A stretch of DNA of 32,530 bases. Origin: Fragilaria crotonensis. Lineage: Eukaryota > Bacillariophyta > Fragilariophyceae > Fragilariales > Fragilariaceae. The position numbers were made by a program, and so were the translations under genes. Below are positions 18,327 to 29,060 of this stretch, piece after piece. The number at the start of each line of letters is the position of its first letter. The first letter of the stretch is position 1. The notes under the pieces were generated by a model that was not told the origin of the DNA, did not search any database, and worked only from the letters and a program-made list of their open reading frames with translations. The stretch spans positions 1-32,530 of the forward strand of contig JAKSYS010000698.1 of NCBI GenBank assembly GCA_022925895.1, given 5' to 3'.

Positions 18327-18511
18327 CGTTTGAATACGGACGATACGGTACGCGTACGTACGTGCTATCATAGTACGACCAGTGAAGGTATGGTACATCC
18401 TATACTTATAATCTTTCGTTGTGTACCCGTTATCGTTGCTTTTACGCTAGTTGTTATACTCTCGTTTCCCCTCACGGTAAGATGATACGTAGTTGCGTGT
18501 ACATTCGTTCG
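18327..18511 (+). repeat. 5' LTR of outer copia
   Basis: Starts CGTTTGAATACGG and ends ACATTCGTTCG; it lacks the usual TG…CA ends, but its limits are fixed independently by the target duplication, the purine tract and the primer-binding site. It contains seven or so GTAC tetramers and an A/T-rich CTTATAAT near 18403 that could serve as a TATA box. Confidence 0.9.
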
Positions 18512-18524
18512 GTTTATCAGACCC
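18512..18524 (+). other. Primer-binding site of outer copia
   Basis: GTTTATCAGACCC abuts the LTR and resembles the common copia primer site that pairs with initiator methionine tRNA (TGGTATCAGAGC type). The identical 13 bases follow the 5' LTR of the nested copia (20758-20770). Confidence 0.75.
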
Positions 18525-18965
18525 AAGATCGCACTAGAGAAAGGAAATGATGTCAACGATTGACGGCGTCGACGGAACAACCGTCATGGTCAGATCATGT
18601 CGTATCCGTGTAGTCGGATGAGTCGTATCCGAATTTCGTTGAAACCATATATACTAAGGCCTACGTGATGCGCGTAGTGCCAGATCCTGTCCTGAGGTCC
18701 GAGAAACGTGATGTCCGACGTAATCGTTGTTCGTAACACAGTTTTTGGCCCATGGCGGGCGTCAACGGTCGGTATCGCAGCGCACGTTTTTATAATTGGT
18801 CTTTGACCACCGTGTCGCCCGTATTCGCTGAGGTCGGGACTGATCACCCCGCACCGCCCGGTATGCGAACCCGCCTCGCAAGCCGCTCGTCGTAGTGCGT
18901 AGCGGTGACCGGTTATATTGTCGACATGAACCCAGGCAGTGACTAATCGCGGGCATTGTAAACAG
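18525..18965 (+). other. Untranslated leader of outer copia
   Basis: About 440 bp between the primer site and the gag ATG. No gene is recognised. A frame open from a GTG at 18939 is in phase with gag but has no ATG before 18966. Confidence 0.6.
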
Positions 18966-20493
18966 ATGGCTGAAGATGCAGTTGACCCCGTGTTTGATGA
19001 AGTTGTGTTTGCCGACCCTGTCCCAAACCCCGTTCACGATGTTTTGAACCTGTGTGGTGTAACTGTCCCAGCAACTCGTCAGATCTTTATCGATATTGAA
19101 GGCTTAGACACTATCGATGCGTTTGCGAACTTGAACGGCGATAGCGATGTCACGGAGATGGCCAAGCGAATGGCTTCTCGTACAGCTGCCGTCGGTCGCG
19201 TTATTCTTGGAACCATGCAGATTAAGAAGATTCAGGCCCTCGTGTATTGGGTGAAGGATCATCATAGGAGGAACCTTGATGTTGACCCTGAAATGTGGAC
19301 GGAGGAGGAGATGTTTGATACGATCCAACGTAAGGAGGCCGAGCATAACTTTGAGAAAGTGGACGTCGATTTGATCAACCCTGGTAGGTGCCAAACTGAT
19401 GCCGGCTGGGATGCCTGGCAGATTGCATTCATGAACAAGCTCAGTGCCACCATGGGAGCGGCGAAGGTTCCTGTGGTTTATGTCGTTCGCACTGATGTAG
19501 ATGATTCGTATGTTTTTGATGACGACGAGGAGAGGCGTATGTACCAGATGCCATTAACAGGTGAGAATTTCAAACGTGATAACAAATTGGTTTACAACAT
19601 GTTGAAGGCGGCGTGCGTCAAGTCAGATGCTTGGACTTGGATACAGGATTATGACAAGAATGCAAACGGTCGCAAAGCTTGGCAGGCTTTGATCGCGCAC
19701 TATGACGGAACCGGTGAGCTTAACAAACGCGTTGAGAGAGCCAAAGAGGAAATTGCGAGACTTCACTACAAGGACGAAAAGGTATTTCCATTCGAGCGAT
19801 ATGTGACAAAGTTGAAGGAAAGTTTCTTTGTGTTGGCCAAGGACAAGGATGAAAACCTAACTGATAAGCAGCGCGTCGACGTGTTGATGAAAGGAATTAA
19901 ATCGTCCGACGCAAGCATTGTTGCGGCGAAGACAAGTGTATTCAAGGATTATCGTTCCGATTTTAATGCAGCGACCAGTTTTCTGTCAGGGCTCATTTCG
20001 AATATACACTCGGGCGCTCAGTTGGATTATGCGAATCGCCACTCTGGTAAGAAACGATATGTCAGTGCAGTTGACTCAAACTCTGGACGCGGAGGCCGCG
20101 GCAGGGCACGCCGTGGTGGTGGCCGTTTTGGTCAACAAAGTGGTCGTGGATATGGACGCGGTGGGCGTAATGGCCGAGGTGGACAAGGCCGCGGTGACCA
20201 GAAGGTGCGTATGAATAACGTGGATGTCACTGATCCATACCGTAACTTCCAAGCCGATGAATGGGAAAAGCTTGGGTCCGGTGGACGTGCGTACATCTTG
20301 CGTTTGCGCGATGCTCCGGCTGGTGGTCGTGGTGGCCGTGACGGCGGCCGCGGTGGTGGCGCCGGCCGATCGACTGATGGACAACGAAGTACAAGTGCAG
20401 TAACTACTGCAACGAGTGCGAGTAGTAACGCCGAACCAGCGACCCAGCAAGGCAGCGGAGACCAGAGTGTTGTGTCTGAAATTACTGAGCGTG
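18966..20493 (+). pseudogene. Outer copia gag, interrupted at its end by the nested copia
   Basis: The first ATG in the phase is 18966 (MAEDAVDPVFDEV). The clean frame gives about 509 residues before the nested LTR at 20494. The middle part (DAWTWIQDYDKNANGRKAW, ALIAHYDGTGELNKRVERA, RYVTKLKESFFVL) has the pattern of the copia gag capsid domain (UBN2/retrotran-gag type). The C-terminal 170 residues are rich in Arg-Gly (GRGGRGRARRGGGRFG and two further runs), an RGG-type RNA-binding tail around FQADEWEKLGSGGRAYI. No CCHC zinc knuckle is found before the insertion. The apparent CHECG motif beyond 20494 is LTR sequence. After removal of the insert the frame continues directly into pol. Confidence 0.85.
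20490..20493. repeat. Target-site duplication CGTG of nested copia, left copy
   Basis: CGTG precedes the LTR at 20494 and follows the other LTR at 27519-27522. Keeping one copy restores GAG-CGT-GGA-TCT in the gag-pol frame. Confidence 0.85.
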
Positions 20494-20757
20494 TGAATGA
20501 ATCCTGTCATGAGTGCGGGATATTCGGACAAGCATACAAGGCGCGTGTCCCACGATGACGTGGAGGACTGCTGACGCGCACGCACGGATAACCTGTTGGT
20601 CCATATGGTGGGACCGGTTTTGGAACTAGATTCTAGATCTGCTCACTCTCTTTTTATAATTGATCAAGTTGCATGCCGCTTCTTGTCGATTGTTATATTG
20701 TTAAGGGTCAATCTCCGGCAATGGCGGATTCGCCGCACTTGCGGGAGATTTCACTGA
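20494..20757 (+). repeat. 5' LTR of nested copia
   Basis: Starts TGAATGAATCC and ends TTTCACTGA. Near its end AATCTCC (20710-20716) and GGAGATT (20744-20750) enclose an inner GGCG-GATT-CGCC hairpin (20723-20734), so the LTR end can fold into a branched hairpin. The LTR has no similarity to that of the outer copia that I can see. Confidence 0.9.
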
Positions 20758-20770
20758 GTTTATCAGACCC
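20758..20770 (+). other. Primer-binding site of nested copia
   Basis: GTTTATCAGACCC, identical to the outer copia site and directly after the LTR. Confidence 0.75.
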
Positions 20771-21930
20771 ACATGCTTTGCAGATGAGCTGCATTGGTGA
20801 GTGATGCGAGGACTTGATCAATCCGAGCATGATTGCTGATTCTGTGCAAATGCGACCATCATTGTTGTGTTGGTCACACAACTTGGGCGCGCGGCGGCAA
20901 TTGACGATGATGGTGACGACACCATAGGCGCTATGGTTCAAACCAGAAGCGCAGGAGGCCAGAATCCCCATGGTGGGGATGTGCTTGTCAATGTTGACAG
21001 GAAAGCACAAGGACCAACTTCATCAAGGCAAAATTCCGTGGAAAAGTTTCCTAAAATTAGTCATGCATGATGTGGCGCGTCATGGGTACGCGATGCCCTA
21101 AGTACAATTGCTTTATTGAGCCTACTTAGGTGGTCAGGTTTGGTATTGTCCCTATGGGACTAGTGTATACCGGACACATTAGCAAAGTGTGCTATTTTAC
21201 TATGCTCTTTGGCTCATTTGGATATATGTACGATGGCCGTACACGTATGGACAATGCCCACTGACGTGTGTGCAAAGGGTGCACGTGTGAACGTGAGAAC
21301 CGTACGAGCACAACGATGGTCGTTGTGAGAGCTCGTTTGTTTTTTTACTTAGCGCGGTACACGAGTGACAAATGTCACAGAATCCGCCACGTATGTACCG
21401 GACGTTCGTGTTACTTCAACATGTACACGTTCGCACTCACACAGACAGGTCAATTTCAAAAATTGATCCGGAAGTCGCCTAAGTGTGACCAAAATGTGCG
21501 GATGATGTACGACCGACGTGTGACCATACGCACGATTGGTCTGAAGATTCCTTAAGTAAGCGGTCGTGTGAAAACGAGATTCTTCGCGCTGACGTACTCG
21601 AACCACGATTGGTCTGTGTGTCATCTAAGTCGAAAATTGAATGACGATCGTGTGCCAGCGAGGAGCACGTTGAGGTTGAAGTATTACTTAGGCGGTTTGG
21701 CCTCGGCATTCACGGATAAAATTTTGGAATGGTGGAACGAACGATTGGTAACGCGATTGTGCGTACAAAACATACCGAGTTTCACGGCAAGACTGATGAA
21801 TGGTAGTGCGTTTCCGCGTAAGGAACATACCGAGTTCCACGTACCTTGCCAAGAGTGCATTTTGGGCATGGAGTTCACAATTTTGCACGGGATGCCGCAT
21901 TTTTCCCGCACACCTGGTAACTATCAACAA
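20771..21930 (+). other. CpG-rich leader segment of nested copia; no recognised gene
   Basis: No domain is recognised; open frames are shorter than 150 residues and overlap on both strands. CpG is frequent (23 in 21601-21900 by hand count), unlike the DNA after about 21950. A short imperfect direct repeat containing ACATACCGAGTTYCACG occurs at about 21769 and 21825. Confidence 0.5.
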
Positions 21931-24900
21931 TTCCTCCTCTCACCAGCATGGTGTATCCCCGGTCATTCCCTGTTTGTTTTACTCCTTGCTTGGGCTTCAA
22001 TGTTCTAATGTGTGGACTGTTTGAGGTGCTGGGTACTTATACCATATACAACCTACTAACTAGCCTGTCTCTCCTCGATTTTGACTATAGGACCATGGTT
22101 TCTACCGGGTGGAGGCCCAAGGTGGCTGATGTTGATGTCAACAATCATCCTGTCCCCGGTTGTTTGTCCCCATGTGCTGATTGGTGCAGCATTCTGAGAT
22201 GTTCTCATGACTTGCTTGGCCAAGAAGATGGGATGGAACAAAGGAACCACCAATGCTACACTCAATGCTGAGCTGGCTGAAGTGGATGGAACCGTGTACC
22301 CCTTGTCCTGATTAACAAATGTGTGTTGTTGCAGGGACTCCAAAGGAACATGTTCACCCATGGCAACAGTGAAGTATCTGTAATGACATGGCAACTGGTT
22401 TGGTTGATGATGGCCTTGCTGTTGCGCCCATGTTGGACTACCAAGATGTTCTTGCATGTCTGACAGGCATGTGCTAGACAGATGCTCATTTCTGTTGTGG
22501 AGGAACCTGGCTGGTTGGCCATTTGCTTAGTTCCCCAATGGAATGTACAATGGATGTGCAGGTCTCCAGTGCCTTTGGCTTGGGGCGGCTTATTTTGCAA
22601 CTGCTACCAGAGGGACTTAGAAGTATGCAATGACTGCTGCTGCCCAGTATGCAATGATTGTTACTGAGGTCTTGTTCAGGGGTAAGGATGATACACTTTT
22701 GGTCAGTCAAGAATGGATTCAGGATGGTACCAACAGGAGCATAATGTGTTGCATTTCCTGGAGGAGCCAGAAATGGCATAGTTGAAGAAGTGACTGGTTC
22801 CCTTGCAGACTTCAATGAGCTACTGTGTGGTGCAATCAAGGCTCTAGCTGTTGCTTGTGAGATTGCCAAGGCTGGCAGACACGTACAAGAATGGTAGTCC
22901 AAGCATGTGAATAGGAGACTGAAGTGAGGGTGAAGGCAGCCAGAAGGGAGATTGTGAGCAACTCTGAAATTCTCCACCAAGGCATACAACACTTTGAAGC
23001 CTTATGCAAGGCCCATGCCAAACAGGCCTGTGATGAAAAAAGAAGGATGTGAAAGGCAAGTCCAATGCAAGTAACAATGCTGCTGCAACTGCAGATTCTC
23101 AGGAGGATGAACCTTTGAGGAGGACTAAGCGCCAAAACTGTGACTTCCAATGCTGGAAGAAGCTTTGCCACTGATTGGCAGAGTATGAACTGTTCTTGGC
23201 ACATTTGAAGCCACGAGAACCGCATGATCTGCAGGCAGGGCCATGTTCTACTGATCACTGTTTTTTTAGTGAACTTGACTGTCACACAGGCAAACGTGTT
23301 GCAAGAAGCAATGCTCTGTTTGTCTCTGACAAAGGATGTCAGAACACTGTGCACCTTTCATGGTGAACATTATCCCATACAGGAGAATTCCATCGCCCCG
23401 GCTGCGAATATGTGGACTTACCCTGAGAATGGACAAACAGTACATCCTCAATGTCATGAGGCTCTGTACTATGGGGACTGAGTTATGTGACTCTGCTGAC
23501 CCCCAACTCAATTGTGCAAATGATGTCACTAGTCATGGATGTACCTGACCAGTTTGATGCCAAGTTCTTGCATTACCTTATCCAACCGCAATGTTGCGTA
23601 TTCCATATCCTTGAATGGCACTTTGTCACTATGCGTGAGTTGTTAGCTCTTGTTGCATTGATCTCACAGATGTTCTGTGATTCCTACTTTGATTGATTTG
23701 CCAAAAAGGAGGAGATTTGTATTTCCAGCATGTGTGTTGCTGAAATGTTGTTGGCAACTGATCATATGCGGAATGCACCAAGGTTGGTTTCTGCGGTTGA
23801 ATTGCTGTGTTTGATGTGTGATTACACCGGTCAGGAGGATGGCTCTCTAGGGACCGTTTTGTGGGCGCATTTTTGCAGTTAATGATGTCGCTGGAGATGG
23901 CTTGTCTGGGCATAGAGGCAAAGTTGTCTACTTGTTGCCGGATGTTAAGAGCCAAAAGTTATTTGTTCTATCGGTGAGCAAGGAGCAATCTATACTAACA
24001 CCAGGTGTTCCGTCAGGACAGTGGGGAGTTGGCCTGCTGTTGAGAAATTGTTGCAAGTGGCAACTCAGACTGACGTATTGGGCAAAGGAAGTGCATCAAA
24101 ATGTGGTCAGGTTGTTTACTGGTTTCCATGGCTGTTGGAACTCCGATTGATTCTGAATGTGTTAGCTGTCTGGGGACATGGCATTGGCTACGCAGGCACC
24201 TATGAGCGGTCAAGGATGCGCCCATCTCAACCTGTGTTTGCATTGATGTCATTACCTAATGAACGGGTATCCCTTGGGCAGTTGCAGCTGACAATGCGCT
24301 GGAAGATGGGTCATGGGCAGCTTGGAAAGTCAGTTGGCAGTTCTCCTGAACAGCTGATGGTGCCCAACAGCCTTCAACCAAACCATGCAAAGTCTTTAAG
24401 CTGGAATCTTGAGAACTGATGCTCCATGGCACTGAAACAATTTGGTGCAGGGGCAGAAAACAAAGTGATGGCGCCAAGAAACCTGCTGATGGTATCGGGA
24501 ACGCAACAACTCCAATGAAGTCATTGATGGGGACGAGCTGGACCCAAGTGGGATTTAATCCAGGATGTCTGATTCAATTGTTTGGTCAGTGGATTGGATG
24601 GAGTTGCTGAAGTTTTGGCATTCCTTCTGTACCCCGGTGACTATAACTGGTGAAGATGTTGTTTGAAAGTTTTTTTGAATGGGTGTGAAGATGATCTTGC
24701 CAACCCAATTGCCAAGCTTTTGCTCAATAGATTGGAGGACAAAGATATTTGCTCCAAAAGGTGGGAATGCCTCAAAGCTGAGGACATGGACCCGTATTGA
24801 AAGGACTCCATGCTGAAGGATCCTATTGAGTTCTTCAATGGTGAAGACGGAAGTTGTTTGGAAGCTGGGGACATGGATGACTCCAAGGAGGAGACTGATG

Positions 24901-25300
24901 GCCACACCCTAGAGTCCAACAATCACAATGAATTCAACAGGCGCTGTTGCCCAAGGCTGAGAGGCTATGAAAGCGCATGCCATAGGGTGAAGCGTGGCTA
25001 TGTTGGTCAAGCAATTGACAAGTAATCATTGTGCTATGTCTTAGTATGCTATCTGAGTGACTATGTGTCCCAGGTGGATTGACAGGTGCGGTTTCTATTT
25101 ATACGTCTAACGGAGGAGTGAGGCTGCTCTGTGTTGTTGTGGGTGATGGTTGACCAATGGCAGACTGAGCATAAGCCGTCAAAGAGTGATGGGCATACTT
25201 ATGTCAGGGGAGACCAGGCCGCCTATCAATACAATGCAAGGTTGGGAACTGAAAGTCAAATGCTGTGATGAGCCAACGATTGCGGTCGTCCCATAAATTG
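21931..25300 (+). other. CpG-depleted decayed interior of nested copia
   Basis: By position this stretch should contain gag, protease and integrase of the nested copia, but I cannot recognise any of them with confidence. The sequence is rich in TG and CA and poor in CpG (2 in 22261-22560 by hand count), as produced by long-term methylation and deamination. Frames on the minus strand of up to 172 residues (22486-22992, 22836-23354) encode nothing recognisable and probably exist because of this bias. Confidence 0.5.
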
Positions 25301-26130
25301 ATGGAATTGAAGAGTTAGGTCTGGTCTAAGTTGCGGAGTTCGATGTTGCCAACAGGGTTGTGGAAATGAGTCTATAATTCCTTGGTGGTTACAAGGTCTT
25401 GCGCATGGAGGATCAGATTCTGTTAATGGTCAAGGCCAGACATTGGGCATGGAGCTGCATGTTTGGAATTGTGCTAGAAGGTCTTTGACACATGCTCCTT
25501 AAGTTCAATGAATGGGGACCAATCTTGAGGACAGGCAATCGAGCTGGAGATGAAGTGCATCCGATCAGCGTTCGAATTAATTGACAATGGTGTCATGCTG
25601 AAGTTCCACAAGTATGTTGGTTGTCATATGATCTTTGATGTCGAGATGATCTTGACAAGAACGGCAAGTCTGGTTGCCAAAGGGCACCAGATCGATTGTG
25701 TCGCGTGGCTGTAAAAGGATTGCATCCACGTTGGCGACACTGAATGAAGTCTTCAATGTTGAAGATAAGTTTGAATGTCCTGTCTACTGATGTGCAAGGG
25801 ACATGACTGGATGCTCCAATGCTGGAGGAGATATACGCAGCTGCAAGGCATGAGCTGGGTGCGGCAAAGTTAGTTGTTGGGTGCTACTGCTTGTTCGTGT
25901 TCCATTTGGTTTGAAGTCGAATGTTGTCCGAAGTTGGGACCACAGCCACAGTATGTGGGAAGTCTTTATATGTAATGAAGATCCTGACATGTGGATGAGA
26001 CCAAGGGTTAAGCTGAATGGGGACGTGCTGAAAGTATTTCCTACGCTGTGTGAATGGTGCTCATTGCATCCCACATAGTGAGTCACAAGTTGTGATGGAC
26101 TATCTTCCCGCAAAGCCTACCTTGAGGAAC
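25300..26130 (+). pseudogene. Nested copia reverse transcriptase remnant
   Basis: Scattered over phases, copia RT blocks can still be read. From about 25590: VGCHMIFDVEM, then TRTASLVAKGHQID (compare CHVIFDVKMDFTRKARFVAGGH of the outer copia). From 25881 one frame reads PFGLKSNVVRSWDH and EDPDMWMRPRVKLNGD, equivalent to LYGLKSS…DPDVWIR in the outer element. The catalytic Y-V-D-D block that should follow near 26050 is not recognisable. Stops interrupt every phase. Confidence 0.75.
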
Positions 26131-26329
26131 GGATGTGTAAAGCAAACTTGATTCTTATGTGAAAACCAAAGTCAAGAAATCGATCAATGGAACAGGCAAA
26201 CGAACTAAGTAAAGATGGTAGTGATGTTTGGCCTTGGTGCAACTGAAATTGAACGTGAACTTGAGGAGATTGGTGAACATCTGAGCGCAAGAGTGTTGAT
26301 CATAATGAGAGATGGTTATGTAATGAGAT

Positions 26330-26960
26330 TGATACCACCCAGAGTTGGATTGCCAAGTGTGTGATCTGTTCCAGGATTGAATCAGCGTATTGCATTGGAC
26401 TTGTGAATTTGGTTGGATCGGTATCTCTGTGGACGTTGCAATGTTGTTGCGTTTCCTCGCTGCACTGAGGAGGGGACATCATGACCGTGCTTTCCATGTC
26501 TTTGAATACCTGAAATGGTACAATCAGTTGAGCGTGGCCTTCGACGAGGCGGAGCTAAGCTTGACATGCTTCTGGTTATATGACTGGATGGAGTATTGCT
26601 CTGTTATCAGCAATGCTGCTGTGTAACCAGACGTAACTACCTGATGTCAGGAGTGCTTGATTTTGATGATTTGCCATGTCAACACAAACCAAGCAGGTTG
26701 GTGTGATACATGGTTGAATCAAACAAAGATCTGATTTACGAATTAGATTTGAATTTGTGGCTGCAAAGGTTGCAGTGACCCTGGTTGTGAAGTAAACGAC
26801 TGAAGGCGGTGACATACATTATCGACAAATGCGAAGTACGTTAGCGGTTGGTTTTGTGTGGATTGCCGAGGAAGACTGAGGCAACAACTTAGAGCAGATG
26901 AACTGACTAAGTGTCTTCCGGGGACCGCGACTAAGAGAGTTGTGCTCTCATGTGTGCCAT
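26330..26960 (+). pseudogene. Nested copia RT end and RNase H remnant
   Basis: In 26390-26626 one frame shows GISVDVAMLLRFLAALRRG and HVFEYLKWYNQLSVAFDEA, the block that links RT to RNase H in copia (outer copia: GRVDIFVEVSQLSQF…AYHIFAYLKHHETS). At about 26735 RFEFVAAKVAV corresponds to GSEFVALRIAK (RNase H Glu), and at about 26905 LTKCLPGTATKR corresponds to the terminal NLADIFTKVLPSDRRK. Frames are broken throughout. Confidence 0.75.
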
Positions 26961-26961
26961 G

Positions 26962-27016
26962 GTGAAGTGTCCAAAAGGGACATAACACAGACATGTGAAG
27001 TGTCCAAAACGGACAT
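26962..27016 (+). repeat. 33-bp tandem repeat, two units
   Basis: GTGAAGTGTCCAAAAGGGACAT and its near copy with ACGG start at 26962 and 26995. The second unit is recognisable only over its first 22 bases. Confidence 0.7.
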
Positions 27017-27044
27017 GATGCAAGTGGAAGTACATAATGATTAT

Positions 27045-27171
27045 GGAACCACTTATCCCCTAGGTGGATGTACGCAAGGCGCGGAACCACCGTCATGTGG
27101 ATGTATGCAATGGTGCAGAACCACAGATTGAACTGATGGGTGGACGTACATGTGATGACACGTGGAACCAC
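27045..27171 (+). repeat. Cluster of GGAACCAC / GGTGGATGTA repeats with hairpin potential
   Basis: GGAACCAC or AGAACCAC occurs at 27045, 27083, 27117 and 27164. Between them lie GGTGGATGTAC (27063), GTGGATGTATG (27095) and GGTGGACGTAC (27130). CCAC and GTGG can pair within each unit, giving a row of small hairpins just upstream of the purine tract and 3' LTR. Confidence 0.6.
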
Positions 27172-27246
27172 CAAGAATAGCTGATGATGGCCGGCCTCTG
27201 CATGGCGGATTTAAGAGTCGAACTAGTTGTCTGTGATGCCTAGTGC

Positions 27247-27255
27247 GAGGGGGAC
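27247..27255 (+). other. Polypurine tract of nested copia
   Basis: GAGGGGGAC directly precedes the 3' LTR. The outer copia has CGGGGAC in the same position. Confidence 0.7.
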
Positions 27256-27518
27256 TGAATGAATCCTGTCATGAGTGCGGGATATTCGGACAAGCATACA
27301 AGGCGCGTGTCCCACGATGACGTGGAGGACTGCTGACGCGCACGCACGGATAACCTGTTGGTCCATATGGTGGGACCGGTTTTGGAACTAGATTCTAGAT
27401 CTGCTCACTCTTTTTTATAATTGATCAAGTTGCATGCCGCTTCTTGTCGATTGTTATATTGTTAAGGGTCAATCTCCGGCAATGGCGGATTCGCCGCACT
27501 TGCGGGAGATTTCACTGA
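27256..27518 (+). repeat. 3' LTR of nested copia
   Basis: Same as 20494-20757 except for one missing base (CACTCTTTTTT against CACTCTCTTTTT). Confidence 0.9.
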
Positions 27519-29060
27519 CGTGGATCTCAACATGGACGCAACTTTGGTCGCGGTGCGTATTGACATGAGGCTGGCACTGGTCACAACCGTGCAGCGATGC
27601 CGGTGATATCGAGTTCGCGTGTGGCAGCCAGTGCCAACATATCAAATTATGCAAACACAATCGTCGGAACAATTGGTAAGAACGAGATTGATAATCACGC
27701 TGATACAATTTGTGCCGGCCCGAATTGGAAGTTGTTGGAATTGTCGGGTGAATTTTGCAGCGTGACGCCATTCTCAAGCGACTATCATCCGAAAACGAAT
27801 GTGCCCGTGGCGAAATGCGCGACTGCGTACACGTGCCCCGACTCCGGACAATCGGTTTTGCTTGTGGCTGACCAGGTCCTCTGGTTTGGCGCCGATCTTC
27901 ATTGCTCGTTGTTGAACCCCCATCAGATACGTTCGTTTGGGCATAGTGTATGCGACGACCCCTGGGATCCAACTCGTGCGTTGGGCTTGGATGTCGGAGA
28001 CGTTTTCATTCCGCTTCTGGCATCCGGTCCGAACCTGTTCTTCGAAACTCGTGTCCCCAGTGACTGGGAACTGTCAAACCTGCCCGTGATTGAACTGACT
28101 GCACCACATTGGGACCCGTGCAACTTGCACATGCCTGTGAACACGACCCCTGTTCCCCACTTTCGTACTGCGTTTGCATTGAGCGGCTTGTCGGAATCGG
28201 GCACCCTCCTGGGCCATGTTACTTCGTCTCTCGATCCTCGCAAATTGTGTGCGCTGTACTCGTCTGCCGTCCATATCTCCACGGACGCGCCTACGGGGAC
28301 AGATCATTGTATAGCCGCGACCGTTACCGGTCAACGACATTCGAGTGTGACACCCGAGAACCTTGCTCGCATGTGGAGTATAGGTATCGAGACTGCAAAA
28401 CGAACGTTATATGTGACGACTCAGAAAGGTGTGCGAACGGCGGTTCATCCGCTCCATCGGAGATATCGTGTTGACCATTTGCATTTGAATCGACGACGAC
28501 TGAACGGAGAGTGGTACTCTGATACGCTATTTTCAAAGGTAACGAGTTTGCAAGGTAACATGTGTGCGCAGGTGTTTACGAATGGTAATTATACATCCAT
28601 ACATCCATTGAGTTCGAAATCTAAGGTCGGCCAAGCGTTGACGGAGTTTACGGACGACGTTGGAATTCCAGATTCGTTGATGACGGACGGTGCTCCCGAG
28701 ATAATCGGTCCGGGCACTGAATTTATGAAAGAGGTGAGTCGATTAAAAATCCGCATGCGAAGGTCCGAAGTCGGAAGGTCGAATCAGAATCATGCTGCGG
28801 AACGAGAAATTGGGGAATTGAAGAAACGCTGGCGGAGTCGGATGTTAAAGAAGAAAGTGCCGACGCGATTGTGGGATTACGGATTAGTCTACGAATCGAA
28901 TATATTGAATCGTATCCCACGAGGTTCGCAGCAACGGACTGGACTTGAAATGGTAACAGGGCAAACACCAGATATATCGGAATGGATTGATTTCGAGTTT
29001 TACGATCGTGTGTGGTTTTACGACCAGAAGAAATGGAAATGGATGACACTGGGAGAAAAC
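27519..29060 (+). pseudogene. Outer copia protease and integrase
   Basis: Pol resumes with GSQHGRNFGRGAY, then a TGA at 27561-27563, then a clean frame of 522 residues from 27597 to 29165. The protease block EIDNHADTICAGPNW (Asp 27690-27692) has D-N-H-A-D in place of the usual D-S/T-G. Integrase follows: TPENLARMWSIGIETAKRTL and the catalytic triad Asp in YSDTLFSKV (28521-28523), Asp in MTDGAPE (28686-28688) and Glu in HAAEREIGEL (28800-28802), that is D-54-D-37-E. VPTRLWDYGLVYESNI and GLEMVTGQTPDISEW complete the core. The integrase would insert the linear cDNA. After WFYDQKKWKW (about 29040) the true frame moves to the 29012-29914 phase, so the last 40 residues of the open frame are not native. 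Confidence 0.88.

Larger units (their letters stand above)
20494..27518 (+). mobile_element. Ty1/copia element (nested), interior decayed, probably non-autonomous
   Basis: 264-bp and 263-bp LTRs (20494-20757, 27256-27518) differ by a single 1-bp deletion. They are flanked by CGTG duplications. GTTTATCAGACCC (20758-20770) follows the 5' LTR and GAGGGGGAC (27247-27255) precedes the 3' LTR. The interior has copia RT and RNase H remains between about 25300 and 26960 but no long open frame on the coding strand. Since it sits inside the young outer copia, its arrival is even younger, so the interior must have been dead before it moved. It would have been mobilised by proteins of an active relative. 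Confidence 0.9.

Noticed and set aside
18327-18485. Continuation of the 18201 frame with a hydrophobic C-terminus
   Set aside because: This part is copia LTR sequence; the host frame resumes at 32001.
20494-20558. Zinc-knuckle-like CHECGIFG at the end of the outer copia gag
   Set aside because: It lies inside the nested copia LTR and is repeated at 27256 on. The true gag-pol frame skips it when the insert is removed.
22486-23354. Minus-strand frames of 168 and 172 residues
   Set aside because: They overlap each other and lie in CpG-depleted decayed copia DNA. No domain or start context supports them.
27045-27171. CRISPR-like array
   Set aside because: Units are short, irregular (spacing 38, 34, 47) and inside a eukaryotic retrotransposon.
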